From Bordetella sp. BOR01 (GTDB lineage Bacteria; Pseudomonadota; Gammaproteobacteria; Burkholderiales; Burkholderiaceae_B): a stretch of DNA of 64,000 nucleotides. Positions 52,134 through 61,834 of the stretch are shown in pieces. Both the position numbers and the translations under genes were made by a program. The notes under the pieces were generated by a model. It ran no database searches and was not told the origin of the DNA. It saw only the letters and a program-made list of their open reading frames with translations. The stretch's first letter is position 1; the number at the start of each line of letters is the position of its first letter. The stretch spans positions 806,001 to 870,000 of the forward strand of contig NZ_JAHUWT010000001.1 in the NCBI RefSeq assembly GCF_019218885.1, written 5' to 3'.

Positions 52134-53402
52134 ATGCCCGACTCCACCCCGCCCATCTCCCACGCTTGTGTCCGCGTCGCCATCATCGGCGGTGGCCCCG
52201 CCGGCCTGATGGCGGCCGAAACCCTGGCTCGACTAGGCATACAGGCCGATGTCTACGACGGCATGCCGTCGGTGGGGCGCAAATTCCTGCTGGCCGGCCG
52301 CGGCGGGCTGAACCTGACCCACAGCGAACCGGCCGAGCGTTTCAATCAACGCTATGGCGGGCGCAGCACGGCCGTGGCCGCATGGCTGCGCCGCCTTGAT
52401 GCCCAGGCCTTGCGCGATTGGGCGCATGGGCTGGGCATCGATACATTCGTCGGCTCGTCGGGCCGCGTGTTTCCCCTTGAAATGAAGGCTGCGCCGCTAT
52501 TGCGCGCCTGGCTGTCGCGGCTGCGCGCCGCAGGCGTGCGCTTTCATATGCGGCACCGCTGGAACGGCTGGGCCGCCGGCGAAGCAGCCGGCCCGCAGGC
52601 ACTGCATTTCGAGACGCCGCAGGGCGTGCTGGCCGTGCGCGCCGATGCCGCCATCCTGGCGCTGGGCGGCGCCAGTTGGGCCCGGCTGGGTTCGGACGGC
52701 GCATGGGCCGCCGGCTTGCAGGCGCACGGCGTGGACATGGCGCCGTTGCACCCGGCCAATTGCGGCTTCGACACCAACTGGAGCGCGCACCTGCGCGAGC
52801 GCTGCGCCGGCATGCCGGTCAAGTCGGTTGCCATGGCACTGGACAATGACAGCGTGCCTGGGGCATGGCGGCGCGGCGAATTCATGCTGGCCGCGTCGGG
52901 CATCGAAGGCAGCCTGGTCTATGCCTTGTCGGCCGGGTTGCGCGATGCCATCGACGCAAATGGCGCAACGCTTGCCTGGGTCGACCTGCTGCCCGATCTG
53001 TCGGCCGAGCGTGTCCTTGCGCAAGTCTCGCATCCGCGCGGCGCGCGCTCCATGGCCAGCCATCTGCAGAGCCGGTTGGGGCTCAAGGGTGTCAAGGCCG
53101 CGCTGCTGCGCGAGTGCGCGGACCCGCTGGCCTGGCAGGATATGGCGCTGCTGGCCCGCTGCATCAAGGCGTTGCCGCTGCGCCTGCTGCGCCCGCGCCC
53201 GATCGACGAAGCCATCAGCAGTGCGGGGGGCGTGCGCCTGGAAGCGGCCGACGAAGCGCTGATGCTCAAGGCCGCGCCGGGCATTTTCTGCGCAGGCGAA
53301 ATGCTCGACTGGGAAGCGCCCACCGGCGGGTATCTGCTGACGGCATGCATGGCCAGCGGCGTGACGGCGGCCGAGGGCGTGCGGACATTCCTCGCATCCT
53401 GA
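52134..53402 (+). CDS. BaiN/HI0933-like flavoprotein (TIGR03862 type)
   Basis: The 422-residue protein has an N-terminal FAD-binding Rossmann motif (VRVAIIGGGPAGLMAAETLARLG), GRKFLLAGRGGLNLTH near residue 50, and the C-terminal APGIFCAGEMLDWEAPTGGYLLTACMASG of the HI0933/BaiN family. It is a predicted NAD(P)/FAD-dependent oxidoreductase of unknown substrate. It starts 51 bases after the nitroreductase gene and may stand alone. Confidence 0.9.
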   Translation: MPDSTPPISHACVRVAIIGGGPAGLMAAETLARLGIQADVYDGMPSVGRKFLLAGRGGLNLTHSEPAERFNQRYGGRSTAVAAWLRRLDAQALRDWAHGLGIDTFVGSSGRVFPLEMKAAPLLRAWLSRLRAAGVRFHMRHRWNGWAAGEAAGPQALHFETPQGVLAVRADAAILALGGASWARLGSDGAWAAGLQAHGVDMAPLHPANCGFDTNWSAHLRERCAGMPVKSVAMALDNDSVPGAWRRGEFMLAASGIEGSLVYALSAGLRDAIDANGATLAWVDLLPDLSAERVLAQVSHPRGARSMASHLQSRLGLKGVKAALLRECADPLAWQDMALLARCIKALPLRLLRPRPIDEAISSAGGVRLEAADEALMLKAAPGIFCAGEMLDWEAPTGGYLLTACMASGVTAAEGVRTFLAS

Positions 53403-53430
53403 CCACGCGGAAGTGAAAGCCGGGCGACCC

Positions 53431-53459
53431 TAAGGATTTTCCCTTAAAGACGTTTTTTT
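53431..53459 (+). terminator. Weak stem followed by a T7 tract
   Basis: TAAGG-attttc-CCTTA (53431-53446) is followed after 6 bases by a run of seven T (53453-53459). The stem is short (5 bp), so this would be a weak terminator after the flavoprotein gene. Confidence 0.35.
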
Positions 53460-53498
53460 GTGTTTGCACATCCCCGGACCGAGGCGTATCGTGAGCCA

Positions 53499-53512
53499 CT
53501 TGTCTATACAAC
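53499..53512 (+). promoter_or_regulatory. HutC-like box upstream of the TauD-like gene
   Basis: CTTGTCTATACAAC has the TTGT...ACAA arms of HutC sites and differs from the box before hutH mainly at the centre. It lies 75 bases before the dioxygenase start, a plausible operator position. This links the dioxygenase and the amino-acid transporter to histidine regulation. Confidence 0.5.
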
Positions 53513-53586
53513 CCTAGGCAACGTGTTTTTCTCGCGGGATTTCCTATCCTGGCACAATACCCACCCCTCTGTCCGGAGAGAGCTTC

Positions 53587-54648
53587 ATGTCGGAGTCGAG
53601 TTTTCTGCAAGGCGCCTGCGTTTGGCAGGGTAATGAGATCGCAAGCAACCCACGGTGGGCCAAGCAGTTTCCCGCCGCCGTGCTGGATGCGATCGACACG
53701 GCCGTTCACAAGACCAAAGACGTGCCGTGGCGCAAGATCAATCGCGAGAATTTCCCGCTGCCGGGTGCCGAACCCTATTTCGATGACGTGCGTGAAGAAC
53801 TGGAGAACGGCTCGGGTATGGTGAAGATGAGCGGGCTGGATGTTGCCCGCTATGACGCCGAACAGCTGCGTCGCCTGTGGTACGGCCTGGGCGCACACCT
53901 GGGTACCGCGATGTTCCAGAATCGCCGCGGCGAAGTCATGCGCGAGATCAAGGACGAAGGCATGGGCGTGGGCGCCAAGTTGTATGGCGCCTCTACCGAT
54001 ACGTCCGGCAAGCCATTCCTGTCTTCCGGCGCGCGTACCCTGTCGCCGGGACAACTGCGCTTTCACACCGATCGCTGCGACGTCGTTGGCCTGCTGTGCG
54101 TGCGCCAGGCCTCCGAGGGCGGCGTGAGCAAGCTGGCCAGCAGCGCCACGGTCTACAACGAGATCCTGCGCCGCCGTCCCGACCTGCATGCATTGCTGTG
54201 CCAGGCCATTCCCCGCAGCCGCTTCGGCGAAGAAGCGGGCGGCGAGCACGTCGTCTACGACCTGCCCATTTTCGGCGTGCGCGACGGCAAGCTGACCAGC
54301 CATTTCTCGCTTACCTACATCGAGAATTCGCAGATGCTGCCCATGGGCCGCAAGCTGACCGATGCCGAGCACGAGGCCATCAAGCTGCTGATGGCCGTGG
54401 CCGAAGAGGTCTGTTTCGAAATGCGCTTCTCTCCGGGCGACATCCAACTGCTGAATAACCACGTCGTCTATCACGGGCGTACCGCTTTCAAGGATGACGT
54501 CACCACCGGCCAGGACCGCATGCTGATGCGCCTGTGGCTGTCCGTGCCCAATTCGCGCGCGCTACCGGCGGACCACGCCGTGCTGTGGGGCGACGTGGGT
54601 GCGGGCCAGCCGCGCGGCGGTATCGCGCAACCGGCCATCGCGGCCTGA
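53587..54648 (+). CDS. TauD/TfdA-like Fe(II)/2-oxoglutarate dioxygenase
   Basis: The 353-residue protein has the 2-His-1-Asp iron triad: H160 and D162 in RFHTDR, and H296 in NNHVVYHGRTAF, with R315 nearby for 2-oxoglutarate. Family members hydroxylate small molecules such as taurine, trimethyllysine or gamma-butyrobetaine. Substrate here is unknown, but location before a polar amino-acid transporter and hutC-hutH suggests an amino-acid-related substrate. A GGAGAG site precedes the ATG. Confidence 0.9.
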   Translation: MSESSFLQGACVWQGNEIASNPRWAKQFPAAVLDAIDTAVHKTKDVPWRKINRENFPLPGAEPYFDDVREELENGSGMVKMSGLDVARYDAEQLRRLWYGLGAHLGTAMFQNRRGEVMREIKDEGMGVGAKLYGASTDTSGKPFLSSGARTLSPGQLRFHTDRCDVVGLLCVRQASEGGVSKLASSATVYNEILRRRPDLHALLCQAIPRSRFGEEAGGEHVVYDLPIFGVRDGKLTSHFSLTYIENSQMLPMGRKLTDAEHEAIKLLMAVAEEVCFEMRFSPGDIQLLNNHVVYHGRTAFKDDVTTGQDRMLMRLWLSVPNSRALPADHAVLWGDVGAGQPRGGIAQPAIAA

Positions 54649-54815
54649 ACCGGGCGGCACGCGGCAGCGCCACCGGCAGGCGAGACCACGCTGCGCGCGC
54701 TGATCGTACGACCAGAAAAATCATCGTTGGCATTACCCAGAGCCTGGCCACCAGCCCCGGGATCATCTTCCGGGCCGGGAAGGTCTGGCCAAACATGTTC
54801 AAGGAGGGAAGCACC

Positions 54816-55688
54816 ATGAAGCAGCTTGCAATGAAGAAATCGGGTCGCCGCCAGGCGGCCGTGAAGGCAATCGCCGTTCCGTTCCTGCTGGGCCTCTGCG
54901 CGACGGCTTTTGCCGCGCCGCAGTTCGGCAATTGCGAAGTCAGCGGCAAGCGGGGCTCGGTGAAGCTGGAAACCACGGAACCGGGCGCGCTGTCGGTACG
55001 CCCGGTCCTGCCGTCGCCGGGCTGGTGGAATGGCGACTCGCCGTCCACCATCAAGGATGGCTTCGAGTATTGCATGGCCGCCAACATGGCCTACCGCGCC
55101 GGCCTGGACCGCCTGAACATCGTTACCCGCTCTTTCGCTCAAGTGCTGACGGGCCAGTCCAAGGGTTTCGACATCGCGCTTAGCGAAATCACCATCACCG
55201 AACAGCGCAAGAAAGTCGTCGACTTCACCATTCCCTATTTCACGTCCGACCAGGGCATCTTGGTCAAGACAGACACCAAGATCGACCAGGACAGCATCAA
55301 GAACATGCGCCTGGGCGTGCTTCAGGGCAGCACCATCTATCACTACCTGATGGAAAACGTGAAGCCCAAGGAACATCCCAAGGTGTACACCGACACTGCG
55401 CCCATGTATGCGGCGCTGGCGGCCGGGCAGGTCGATGCCGTGCTGTATGACACGCCCAATGTGCTGGCGCGCGCCAAGCGCTCCAACGGCCTGTTCCGGG
55501 TGGCGGGGCGTTACGACACCGGCGAACGCTGGGGCGGCCTGGTGAACAAGGATTCGCCCAATCTGGAGGCCTTCAACACGCTCATCCAGGAGATGATCGA
55601 CGACGGGACGTTCGACAAGCTGGCGGCGAAGTACCTGACGCCGACTTTCGGCGACGAACCCAGCCACGTGCCGCTTTTCACGCCTTGA
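54816..55688 (+). CDS. Polar amino-acid ABC transporter, substrate-binding protein
   Basis: The 290-residue protein starts at MKQLAMKK (54816) with AAGGAGG, has a signal peptide (residues 1-33, ending AFA), and the SBP family 3 pattern (IALSEITITEQRKKVVDFTIPYFTSDQGILVK; VLQGSTIYHYL; GQVDAVLYDTPNVLARAKR). It binds an amino acid such as histidine in the periplasm; ligand is inferred from context. Part of the hut-linked transporter with the following permease and ATPase genes. Confidence 0.92.
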   Translation: MKQLAMKKSGRRQAAVKAIAVPFLLGLCATAFAAPQFGNCEVSGKRGSVKLETTEPGALSVRPVLPSPGWWNGDSPSTIKDGFEYCMAANMAYRAGLDRLNIVTRSFAQVLTGQSKGFDIALSEITITEQRKKVVDFTIPYFTSDQGILVKTDTKIDQDSIKNMRLGVLQGSTIYHYLMENVKPKEHPKVYTDTAPMYAALAAGQVDAVLYDTPNVLARAKRSNGLFRVAGRYDTGERWGGLVNKDSPNLEAFNTLIQEMIDDGTFDKLAAKYLTPTFGDEPSHVPLFTP

Positions 55689-55698
55689 GGAAGAGGGC

Positions 55699-56835
55699 AT
55701 GAGCGAGCTAAGCCAGCAGGCGCACGCCGGAGCCTCCAATAACAATAAGCAGCGCCGGCTCAATATTGGCGGCATGCCGTCCATGCCGAAGGGGCTGTTC
55801 CTGTTCGCGCTGGCGGGCGTGATCGCCGCGATCGCGTCCGGCGGCGTCACCATCCAGGCGCTGCGCGGGGCCTTATTGGCCAACGGCCACGATGGCTGGT
55901 GGGTCTCGGCGGGCACGGTCCTGCTGGCGCTGGCGGCCATCCTGGTGGCGCTGCCCCTGTTCAACGCCTTCAGGTGGTGCCGCAAGGTCAGTGCCGCCGC
56001 GCGGCGAAACGACGTCGTCGCCGCGCGCATCGCGCGCTCGGAAGCCTGCACGTATAGCTGGATCGCACTGGGCTACACGCTGGCGCAATTGATCGTGGTC
56101 CTGCTGGCCCAGTTCCTGCTCGCCAATAACCAGACAGTGGCGAAGACCTTTTTCTTCGTGCCGCTCATCGTCCAGACTTTCCCGCTGGTTCTGGATGCGT
56201 TCTGGATCAACGTCAAGATCTTCGTCATCTCCGAGATCTTCGTCCTGATCTGGGGCCTGGTCGTGGCCCTGGCCATGTTCGCTCCCGGACCGGCGGGCAA
56301 GCCCCTGCGCCTGCTGGCCACGGCCTACGTCGACGTGTTCCGCTCCATCCCCGCGGTCCTGGTGATTTATCTGGTTGGTTTCGGGCTGCCCCTGACCGGC
56401 GTGGTCGTGCTGAAGGACCTTTCGTCGACCTCATATGTGGTCATCGCCTTGACGCTGACCGTGGGCGCTTATGTGGCCGAGATCTACCGGGCGGGCATAC
56501 AGAGCATCCACTGGAGCCAGACCGCGGCGGCGCGCTCGCTGGGCCTGTCCCATATGCAGACCCTGCGCTTCGTGGTCCTGCCCCAGGGGATACGGCAGAT
56601 CATCCCGCCGCTGCTCAACGCCTTCATCGCCCTGCAGAAGGATACGGCGCTGGTCAATGTGGTTGGCGTCATCGATTCCTTCAACCAATCGATGGTGATC
56701 GCCTCCAACTACTACAACTTGTCGGCCGCCACGACAGTCGCGCTGCTGTTCATCGTGATTTCCGTCCCGCAAACCCGGTTCGTCGAACGCATGGCGAAAC
56801 GCGACCGTGCCCGCATGCGTGCGGGCGGTGCATGA
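55699..56835 (+). CDS. Polar amino-acid ABC transporter, permease
   Basis: The 378-residue membrane protein has several transmembrane segments and the EAA-type loop ARSLGLSHMQTLRFVVLPQGIRQIIPP that docks the ATPase. The N-terminal 150 residues extend beyond usual HisM/GlnP-type length. It follows the binding protein by 10 bases with a GAGGAAGAG site. A single permease suggests a homodimer. Confidence 0.92.
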   Translation: MSELSQQAHAGASNNNKQRRLNIGGMPSMPKGLFLFALAGVIAAIASGGVTIQALRGALLANGHDGWWVSAGTVLLALAAILVALPLFNAFRWCRKVSAAARRNDVVAARIARSEACTYSWIALGYTLAQLIVVLLAQFLLANNQTVAKTFFFVPLIVQTFPLVLDAFWINVKIFVISEIFVLIWGLVVALAMFAPGPAGKPLRLLATAYVDVFRSIPAVLVIYLVGFGLPLTGVVVLKDLSSTSYVVIALTLTVGAYVAEIYRAGIQSIHWSQTAAARSLGLSHMQTLRFVVLPQGIRQIIPPLLNAFIALQKDTALVNVVGVIDSFNQSMVIASNYYNLSAATTVALLFIVISVPQTRFVERMAKRDRARMRAGGA

Positions 56836-56851
56836 GAGACTAGGGTAGAGC

Positions 56852-57595
56852 ATGCCATTCATCGAAATCCGGGATATCTCCAAATCCTATGGCGACCTGG
56901 TAGTGATCAACCGCTTGGCCATGTCGGTGGAAGAGCACCAGGTCGTTTGCCTCATCGGACCTTCAGGCTCGGGCAAGTCCACGCTGCTTCGTTGCATCAA
57001 CGGGCTCGAGCCCATCGATTCGGGCGATATCCTCGTGCATGGCGAGCGGATCACCGGTCCGGGGGTGGACGTCAATTCGCTGCGCCGTGACATCGGCATC
57101 GTCTTCCAGGGCTACAACCTCTTTCCCCACATGACGGTGCTGGACAACGTCACCCTGGCACCGATCCGCGTATTGAAGCAGGCCCGCGATGAAGCCGAGG
57201 GCAGGGCCATGGCGCTGCTGAAGCGCTTCGGCCTGGCCCACAAGGCCGGGGAATATCCCGATCGCATGTCAGGAGGGCAGCAACAACGCGTGGCCATCGT
57301 GCGCGCCCTGGCCATGGATCCCATGGTACTGCTGCTCGACGAGATCACTTCGGCGCTCGACCCTGAGCTGGTTTCCGAAGTCCTGGGCATCGTGCGCGAG
57401 CTTGCCAATGAAGGCATGACCATGCTGCTGGCCACGCACGAGATGGGTTTTGCGAACGAAGTGGCCTCCAAGGTATGCTTCTTGTGCGATGGCGCCGTCT
57501 ATGAAGAAGGGCCGCCGGAGCAGATCTTCGGAGATCCCCAGGGCGACCGGACCCGGGCGTTCTTGCGCAGCATCCGCGAAGCGAAGCGCATCTAG
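56852..57595 (+). CDS. Polar amino-acid ABC transporter, ATP-binding protein
   Basis: The 247-residue ATPase has Walker A GPSGSGKST (36-44), signature MSGGQ (139-143) and Walker B MVLLLDE (about 158-164). It is the HisP/GlnQ-type partner of the preceding permease, 16 bases downstream. It is followed by hutC. Confidence 0.95.
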   Translation: MPFIEIRDISKSYGDLVVINRLAMSVEEHQVVCLIGPSGSGKSTLLRCINGLEPIDSGDILVHGERITGPGVDVNSLRRDIGIVFQGYNLFPHMTVLDNVTLAPIRVLKQARDEAEGRAMALLKRFGLAHKAGEYPDRMSGGQQQRVAIVRALAMDPMVLLLDEITSALDPELVSEVLGIVRELANEGMTMLLATHEMGFANEVASKVCFLCDGAVYEEGPPEQIFGDPQGDRTRAFLRSIREAKRI

Positions 57596-57676
57596 GCCGC
57601 GATCGATTTGCAATGCGCGTCCAATAACCATGAGCTGGCTGAAGCCTGGCCAGGCCATTCAATAGGTTCTACGGGA

Positions 57677-58390
57677 ATGGCAACGACACTGCACGAAAAG
57701 ATCAAGGCCCATGTGATCCGGGGCATCCATGATGGAACCTGGTTGCCAGGACAGCGCTTGCCCTCTGAGCACCAATTGGTTTCCGAGCTTGGCGTATCGC
57801 GGATGACAGTCAACAAGGCTTTGCGCGAACTTGCCGGCGCTGGTCGTATCGTCCGGATCGCCGGGGTGGGCAGTTTCGTGGCCGAGGCCAAGCCGCAATC
57901 CACGCTGCTGCAAATCGCGACGATCGCCAACGAAATCCGCGCCCGCGGCCATGAGCACAGCTGGCACTGCCTGTCGCGCGAGCGGATCGCGGCGCCCCCC
58001 GATGTCGCTGTCTGGCTGGACATGATTCCCGGCCAATCCATTTTTCACATGGCCAGCGTGCATTTCGAGAACGGGGTACCCATCCAGCTGGAGGACCGCT
58101 ATGTGAATCCGAAGATGGTGCCGGATTTCCTGGACCAGGACTTCAGCCACAGCACGCCCGGCGAGATCCTGCTCGCTACCGTGCCTGCAGACCTCGTGGA
58201 ACATGTGGTGGATGCCGTGATGCCAACCCCCGAGCAAGCGCGCATACTGGACATGCAGGCAAGCGAGCCCTGCCTGCAACTGACGCGGCGCACTTGGTCT
58301 CGCGATGTGCCGGTGACCTGGGTGCGCTGCCTGAATCCCGCGTCACGCTACAGCCTGGGCAGCCGGTTCCGGCCGGGGCCGGATCATTGA
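57677..58390 (+). CDS. hutC: Histidine utilisation repressor HutC (GntR/HutC family)
   Basis: The 237-residue regulator has a GntR winged helix (residues 1-75: EKIKAHVIRGIHDGTWLPGQRLPSEHQLVSELGVSRMTVNKALRELAGAGRIVRIAGVGSFVAE) and a UTRA effector domain. HutC represses histidine-degradation genes, and urocanate relieves repression. Start chosen at MATTLHEK (57677). It sits directly before hutH, and a HutC-type box lies in the 70-base gap. Confidence 0.92.
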   Translation: MATTLHEKIKAHVIRGIHDGTWLPGQRLPSEHQLVSELGVSRMTVNKALRELAGAGRIVRIAGVGSFVAEAKPQSTLLQIATIANEIRARGHEHSWHCLSRERIAAPPDVAVWLDMIPGQSIFHMASVHFENGVPIQLEDRYVNPKMVPDFLDQDFSHSTPGEILLATVPADLVEHVVDAVMPTPEQARILDMQASEPCLQLTRRTWSRDVPVTWVRCLNPASRYSLGSRFRPGPDH

Positions 58391-58433
58391 CTTCAACTGG
58401 GTACCCGGCCGGCTGCTCTTTTATTTGCTCATT

Positions 58434-58447
58434 CTTGTATATACATG
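58434..58447 (+). promoter_or_regulatory. HutC operator before hutH
   Basis: CTTGTATATACATG contains the perfect palindrome TGTATATACA (58436-58445), close to the Pseudomonas HutC site CTTGTATGTACAAG. It lies 14-27 bases before the hutH start, so a bound repressor would overlap the promoter -10 (TATATA). Urocanate should release it. Confidence 0.7.
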
Positions 58448-58460
58448 ATTAGAGATTTCC

Positions 58461-60020
58461 ATGACCAACATGCCTGAACTGACCCTCACCGCCCGCCCCC
58501 TGAGCTTGGGCGACTTGCGCCGCCTGCATGCCGGAGAGGTTTGCCTGCGCGTCGCGGACGAGACTTTCGACGGCCTGGCGCTGGCCCATGGCACGGTCAA
58601 TGACATCGTGGCCAGCGGGCAGGTGGTCTATGGCATCAACACAGGATTCGGCAAGCTGGCCAGCACCCGGATCGACACTGGCCGGCTGGCCGACTTGCAG
58701 CGCAACCTGGTGCTTTCGCACAGCGTCGGCACCGGCGAAGCCTTGCCCGCCGATGTCGTGCGGCTCATCCTCGCCACCAAGGCCATAAGCCTGCTGCGCG
58801 GCTATTCCGGCGTACGGCCAGAGCTTGTGCGCGCCCTGGTCACGCTTTTCAATGCCGGCGTCGTGCCTTGCATTCCGGCCAAGGGTTCGGTGGGCGCCTC
58901 CGGAGACCTGGCGCCGCTGGCCCACCTTGCTTGCGTGCTGATCGGCGATGGCCAGGCCGTGATGCCCGACGGCCGCAAAGTGCCCGGCGCGCAAGCCCTG
59001 CACGAAGTCGGCTTGGCGCCTTTCGTGCTCGGGCCCAAGGAAGGGCTCGCGCTGCTCAACGGCACCCAGGTCTCGACCTCGCTGGCACTGGCCGGCCTGT
59101 TCGTGGCCGAACAAGTCTTCGCCGGCGCGCTGACGGCCGGCGCATTGTCGCTGGAAGCCATCCAGGGTTCGATCAAGCCCCTGGACCCGCGTATCCATGC
59201 CGTGCGCGGCCAGGCCGGCCAGATTGCCGTGGCGCAAAGCCTGCGCGAGCTGTTGGCCGACAGCGCCATCGTGGCCTCGCACGCCCAGTGCGGGCGCGTG
59301 CAGGATCCGTATTCCATCCGCTGCGTGCCGCAAGTGATGGGTGCCTGCCTGGACAATCTCCAGCATGCCGCAAGGGTGCTGGAAATCGAGGCCAACGCCG
59401 CCTCGGACAACCCGTTGGTGTTTTCCGATACGGGCGAGGTCATCTCGGGGGGCAACTTTCATGCCGAGCCGGTGGCTTTTGCCGCCGACATCATCGCCCT
59501 GGCAATCAGCGAGATCGGGGCTATCTCGGAGCGGCGCCTGGCGCTGTTGCTGGACTCTGGCCTGTCTGGCCTGCCTCCTTTCCTGGTGCGCGACAGCGGC
59601 CTGAATTCCGGCTTCATGATCGCCCAGGTGACCGCGGCCGCGCTGGCCTCGGAGAACAAATCGCTGGCCCATCCGGCCAGCGTGGACAGCCTGCCCACCT
59701 CGGCCAACCAGGAAGATCACGTGTCCATGGCCACGTTTGCCGCGCGGCGCCTGGCCGAGATGGTAAGCAATACCGCCGTGGTGGTCGGAATCGAGGCCAT
59801 GGCCGCGGTGCAGGGCATCGAGCTCAAACGCACGCCTAAGGGGCCTCATAGCTCTGATACGCTAGAAGGCGTACTGCGGGCGATTCGCCAGGAAGTGGCC
59901 TTCGTCGACCAGGACCGCTATCTTGCCGACGATGTGGAGACCATGCGCCTGTGGGCGATGCATCCCGATCGCTTGTCCATCTTCAGCGGCCTGGTTCCCA
60001 GCCTGCGGGAAGCAGCCTGA
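58461..60020 (+). CDS. hutH: Histidine ammonia-lyase HutH
   Basis: The 519-residue enzyme has the catalytic MIO-forming Ala-Ser-Gly triad at 146-148 ([14 protein letters not shown]), [12 protein letters not shown] near residue 56 and the C-terminal [19 protein letters not shown]. It deaminates L-histidine to urocanate, the first hut step. hutU, hutI and the deiminase/amidohydrolase genes are absent from the window, so they must lie elsewhere. The HutC box lies upstream and hutD follows. Confidence 0.96.
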   Translation: MTNMPELTLTARPLSLGDLRRLHAGEVCLRVADETFDGLALAHGTVNDIVASGQVVYGINTGFGKLASTRIDTGRLADLQRNLVLSHSVGTGEALPADVVRLILATKAISLLRGYSGVRPELVRALVTLFNAGVVPCIPAKGSVGASGDLAPLAHLACVLIGDGQAVMPDGRKVPGAQALHEVGLAPFVLGPKEGLALLNGTQVSTSLALAGLFVAEQVFAGALTAGALSLEAIQGSIKPLDPRIHAVRGQAGQIAVAQSLRELLADSAIVASHAQCGRVQDPYSIRCVPQVMGACLDNLQHAARVLEIEANAASDNPLVFSDTGEVISGGNFHAEPVAFAADIIALAISEIGAISERRLALLLDSGLSGLPPFLVRDSGLNSGFMIAQVTAAALASENKSLAHPASVDSLPTSANQEDHVSMATFAARRLAEMVSNTAVVVGIEAMAAVQGIELKRTPKGPHSSDTLEGVLRAIRQEVAFVDQDRYLADDVETMRLWAMHPDRLSIFSGLVPSLREAA

Positions 60021-60049
60021 AGCTGTCCATGTGCATACAGGAACCGGCA

Positions 60050-60640
60050 ATGCTCCAGATATTCCATCTCGATACGATCACCCCCACGCCCTGGAAGAAC
60101 GGCGGCGGCAGCACGCGCGAACTCGCCAGTTGGCCGCCCGGAGCGGGGACCGCGGGCTTCGATTGGCGGGTCAGCGTGGCGACCATTGCGGCGGCGGGGC
60201 CGTTCTCGGCCTTTCCGGGCGTGGATCGCACCATCATGCTGCTGGAAGGAGATGGCGTGCAGTTGCGCTCCGAGGACGGCGCGATCGACCAGCGGCTGGA
60301 TTCGGCGCTTGCACCGTTCGCCTTCAGCGGCGATGTGCCGCTGCACTGCCAACTGCTAGGCGGCGTCTCGACCGACCTCAACCTGATGGTGCGTCGCGAT
60401 CGCGTGCGCGGCCAATTACGGCTATACCGCGAGCCGGCCGCTTCGCCGGCCTCGGCCGGCGGCCTGTTGCTGGCCTGGCGCGGCAACTGGACGGTGCAGC
60501 GGGGCGGGGTCGAGAATCGCCTGGCGCCGCGCCAGGGCCTATGGTGGAGCGACGAGCCCTTTTCGCCGCAACTGCATCATGATGGCACGCCCGGGGCGTG
60601 CCTGGTCGGCGTGCACATTGCGGGCCGGGTGGCAGCCTGA
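60050..60640 (+). CDS. hutD: HutD family protein
   Basis: The 196-residue cupin-like protein (MLQIFHLDTITPTPWKNGGGSTRELASWP...) matches HutD, a fitness-related protein of the hut locus that may buffer urocanate. Start chosen at 60050 with AGGA 8 bases upstream. The ATG at 60029 would add seven residues. It follows hutH by 29 bases and ends the hut cluster. Confidence 0.9.
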   Translation: MLQIFHLDTITPTPWKNGGGSTRELASWPPGAGTAGFDWRVSVATIAAAGPFSAFPGVDRTIMLLEGDGVQLRSEDGAIDQRLDSALAPFAFSGDVPLHCQLLGGVSTDLNLMVRRDRVRGQLRLYREPAASPASAGGLLLAWRGNWTVQRGGVENRLAPRQGLWWSDEPFSPQLHHDGTPGACLVGVHIAGRVAA

Positions 60641-60667
60641 TGTACGTGCCCCGGGAATGCCATCGCC

Positions 60668-61642
60668 TTATTCAGGCTGTATGTTTGCATCGCGGACGAT
60701 TTTTTCGGCTCTTTGCATTTCAGACTGTAGCAATTGCTTCAGGTCTTCTGTTCCACCGACCATGGGTGCGGCATTGATGGCCTTGATTTTTTGCTCTGTC
60801 TCGGGATCTTCCAGGACGACTGCGAGGGCCTGCGAGAATCTTTCAATTGCTGCCTTGGGGGTATTCCTGGGGCCGAAAACGGCAACCCACGCAGAGAAGG
60901 TGAACCCGGGCAAACCTGCCTCCGCCACCGTAGGCAAGTCAGGTGCATTTTCAACGCGCTGCGGGCTGGTGACACCCAGTGCCCTGAGCCTGCCAGAGGC
61001 AATATTGGGTAGCGCAGTGGCGACCGGCTCGCAAATGATGGCCAGGCGACCGCCGATCAAATCATTGAGTGCTTGCGGCGAACTCTTGTAGCTGATCATT
61101 TGCAGGTCCAGTCCTGCCATGGTCTTGAAGTTTTCCATGCAGATCTTGGCGCCGCTGGTGGCTGCGCCGTAGTTGTACTTTCCGGGATTGGCCTTGGCAA
61201 GCGCGATGAATTCCTTCAGATTCCTGGCTGGAATATCGGGATTGATGACCAGTACGTTGAAGAAATCCTTTAACGCTGTCGATACCGGAGCCAGGTCGTC
61301 GACCGGATGGAAAGGAAGATCATTGCGCAGGTAGTAGTTGGCCGCGACAGTGGAGCTTGAGCCCAGTACGTAGGTGTAGCCGTCAGGCGCCGCCTTGGCC
61401 GCGGTATTCACCCCTATTGCGCCCTCGGCCCCCGGGCGATTCTCGATAATGACCTGCTGCCCAAGTTTGACGCTGAGCTTTTCGGCGATCACGCGGGCCA
61501 CGACATCGGTCGCACCACCCGCCCCAAGAGGCACAATCAACGTGATGGGTCTCGTTGGGTAGCTGCTATTCGCATGGCTGATGCCCACCATGGCCGCTGC
61601 CAAGGCAAGAGAAGCTGCCAAAGCTCTACTTGGGTTCTTCAT
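60668..61642 (-). CDS. Bug/TctC-family solute-binding protein
   Basis: The 324-residue protein starts at MKNPSRALAASLALAAAMVG (61642) with AGGAGAG and has a signal peptide (ending SHA). Bug motifs: LIVPLGAGGATDVVAR, VIIENRPGAEGAIGVN, YKSSPQALNDLIGGRLAII. No TctAB partners nearby. It is convergent with hutD (27 bases) and divergent from an SDR gene, so it probably serves the SDR/amidohydrolase cluster on its other side. Confidence 0.92.
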   Translation of the reverse strand: MKNPSRALAASLALAAAMVGISHANSSYPTRPITLIVPLGAGGATDVVARVIAEKLSVKLGQQVIIENRPGAEGAIGVNTAAKAAPDGYTYVLGSSSTVAANYYLRNDLPFHPVDDLAPVSTALKDFFNVLVINPDIPARNLKEFIALAKANPGKYNYGAATSGAKICMENFKTMAGLDLQMISYKSSPQALNDLIGGRLAIICEPVATALPNIASGRLRALGVTSPQRVENAPDLPTVAEAGLPGFTFSAWVAVFGPRNTPKAAIERFSQALAVVLEDPETEQKIKAINAAPMVGGTEDLKQLLQSEMQRAEKIVRDANIQPE

Positions 61643-61834
61643 TGTCTCTCCTGTCAATTCTTATCATCGCGGTAGAACCGCCCATGGCGGCGCTGGCATT
61701 ATCCCGTGGCAAGCTGCGGCCTTACAAGGATTTGGCAATGCATAAAAGTGAAAGGAGCTTTGCACGCGGCGCGTGGTATCCGGCCCATGCGGGCGGTATA
61801 TTGTCTTCTGCTGCAGAATCTCACGGATCAAGAT

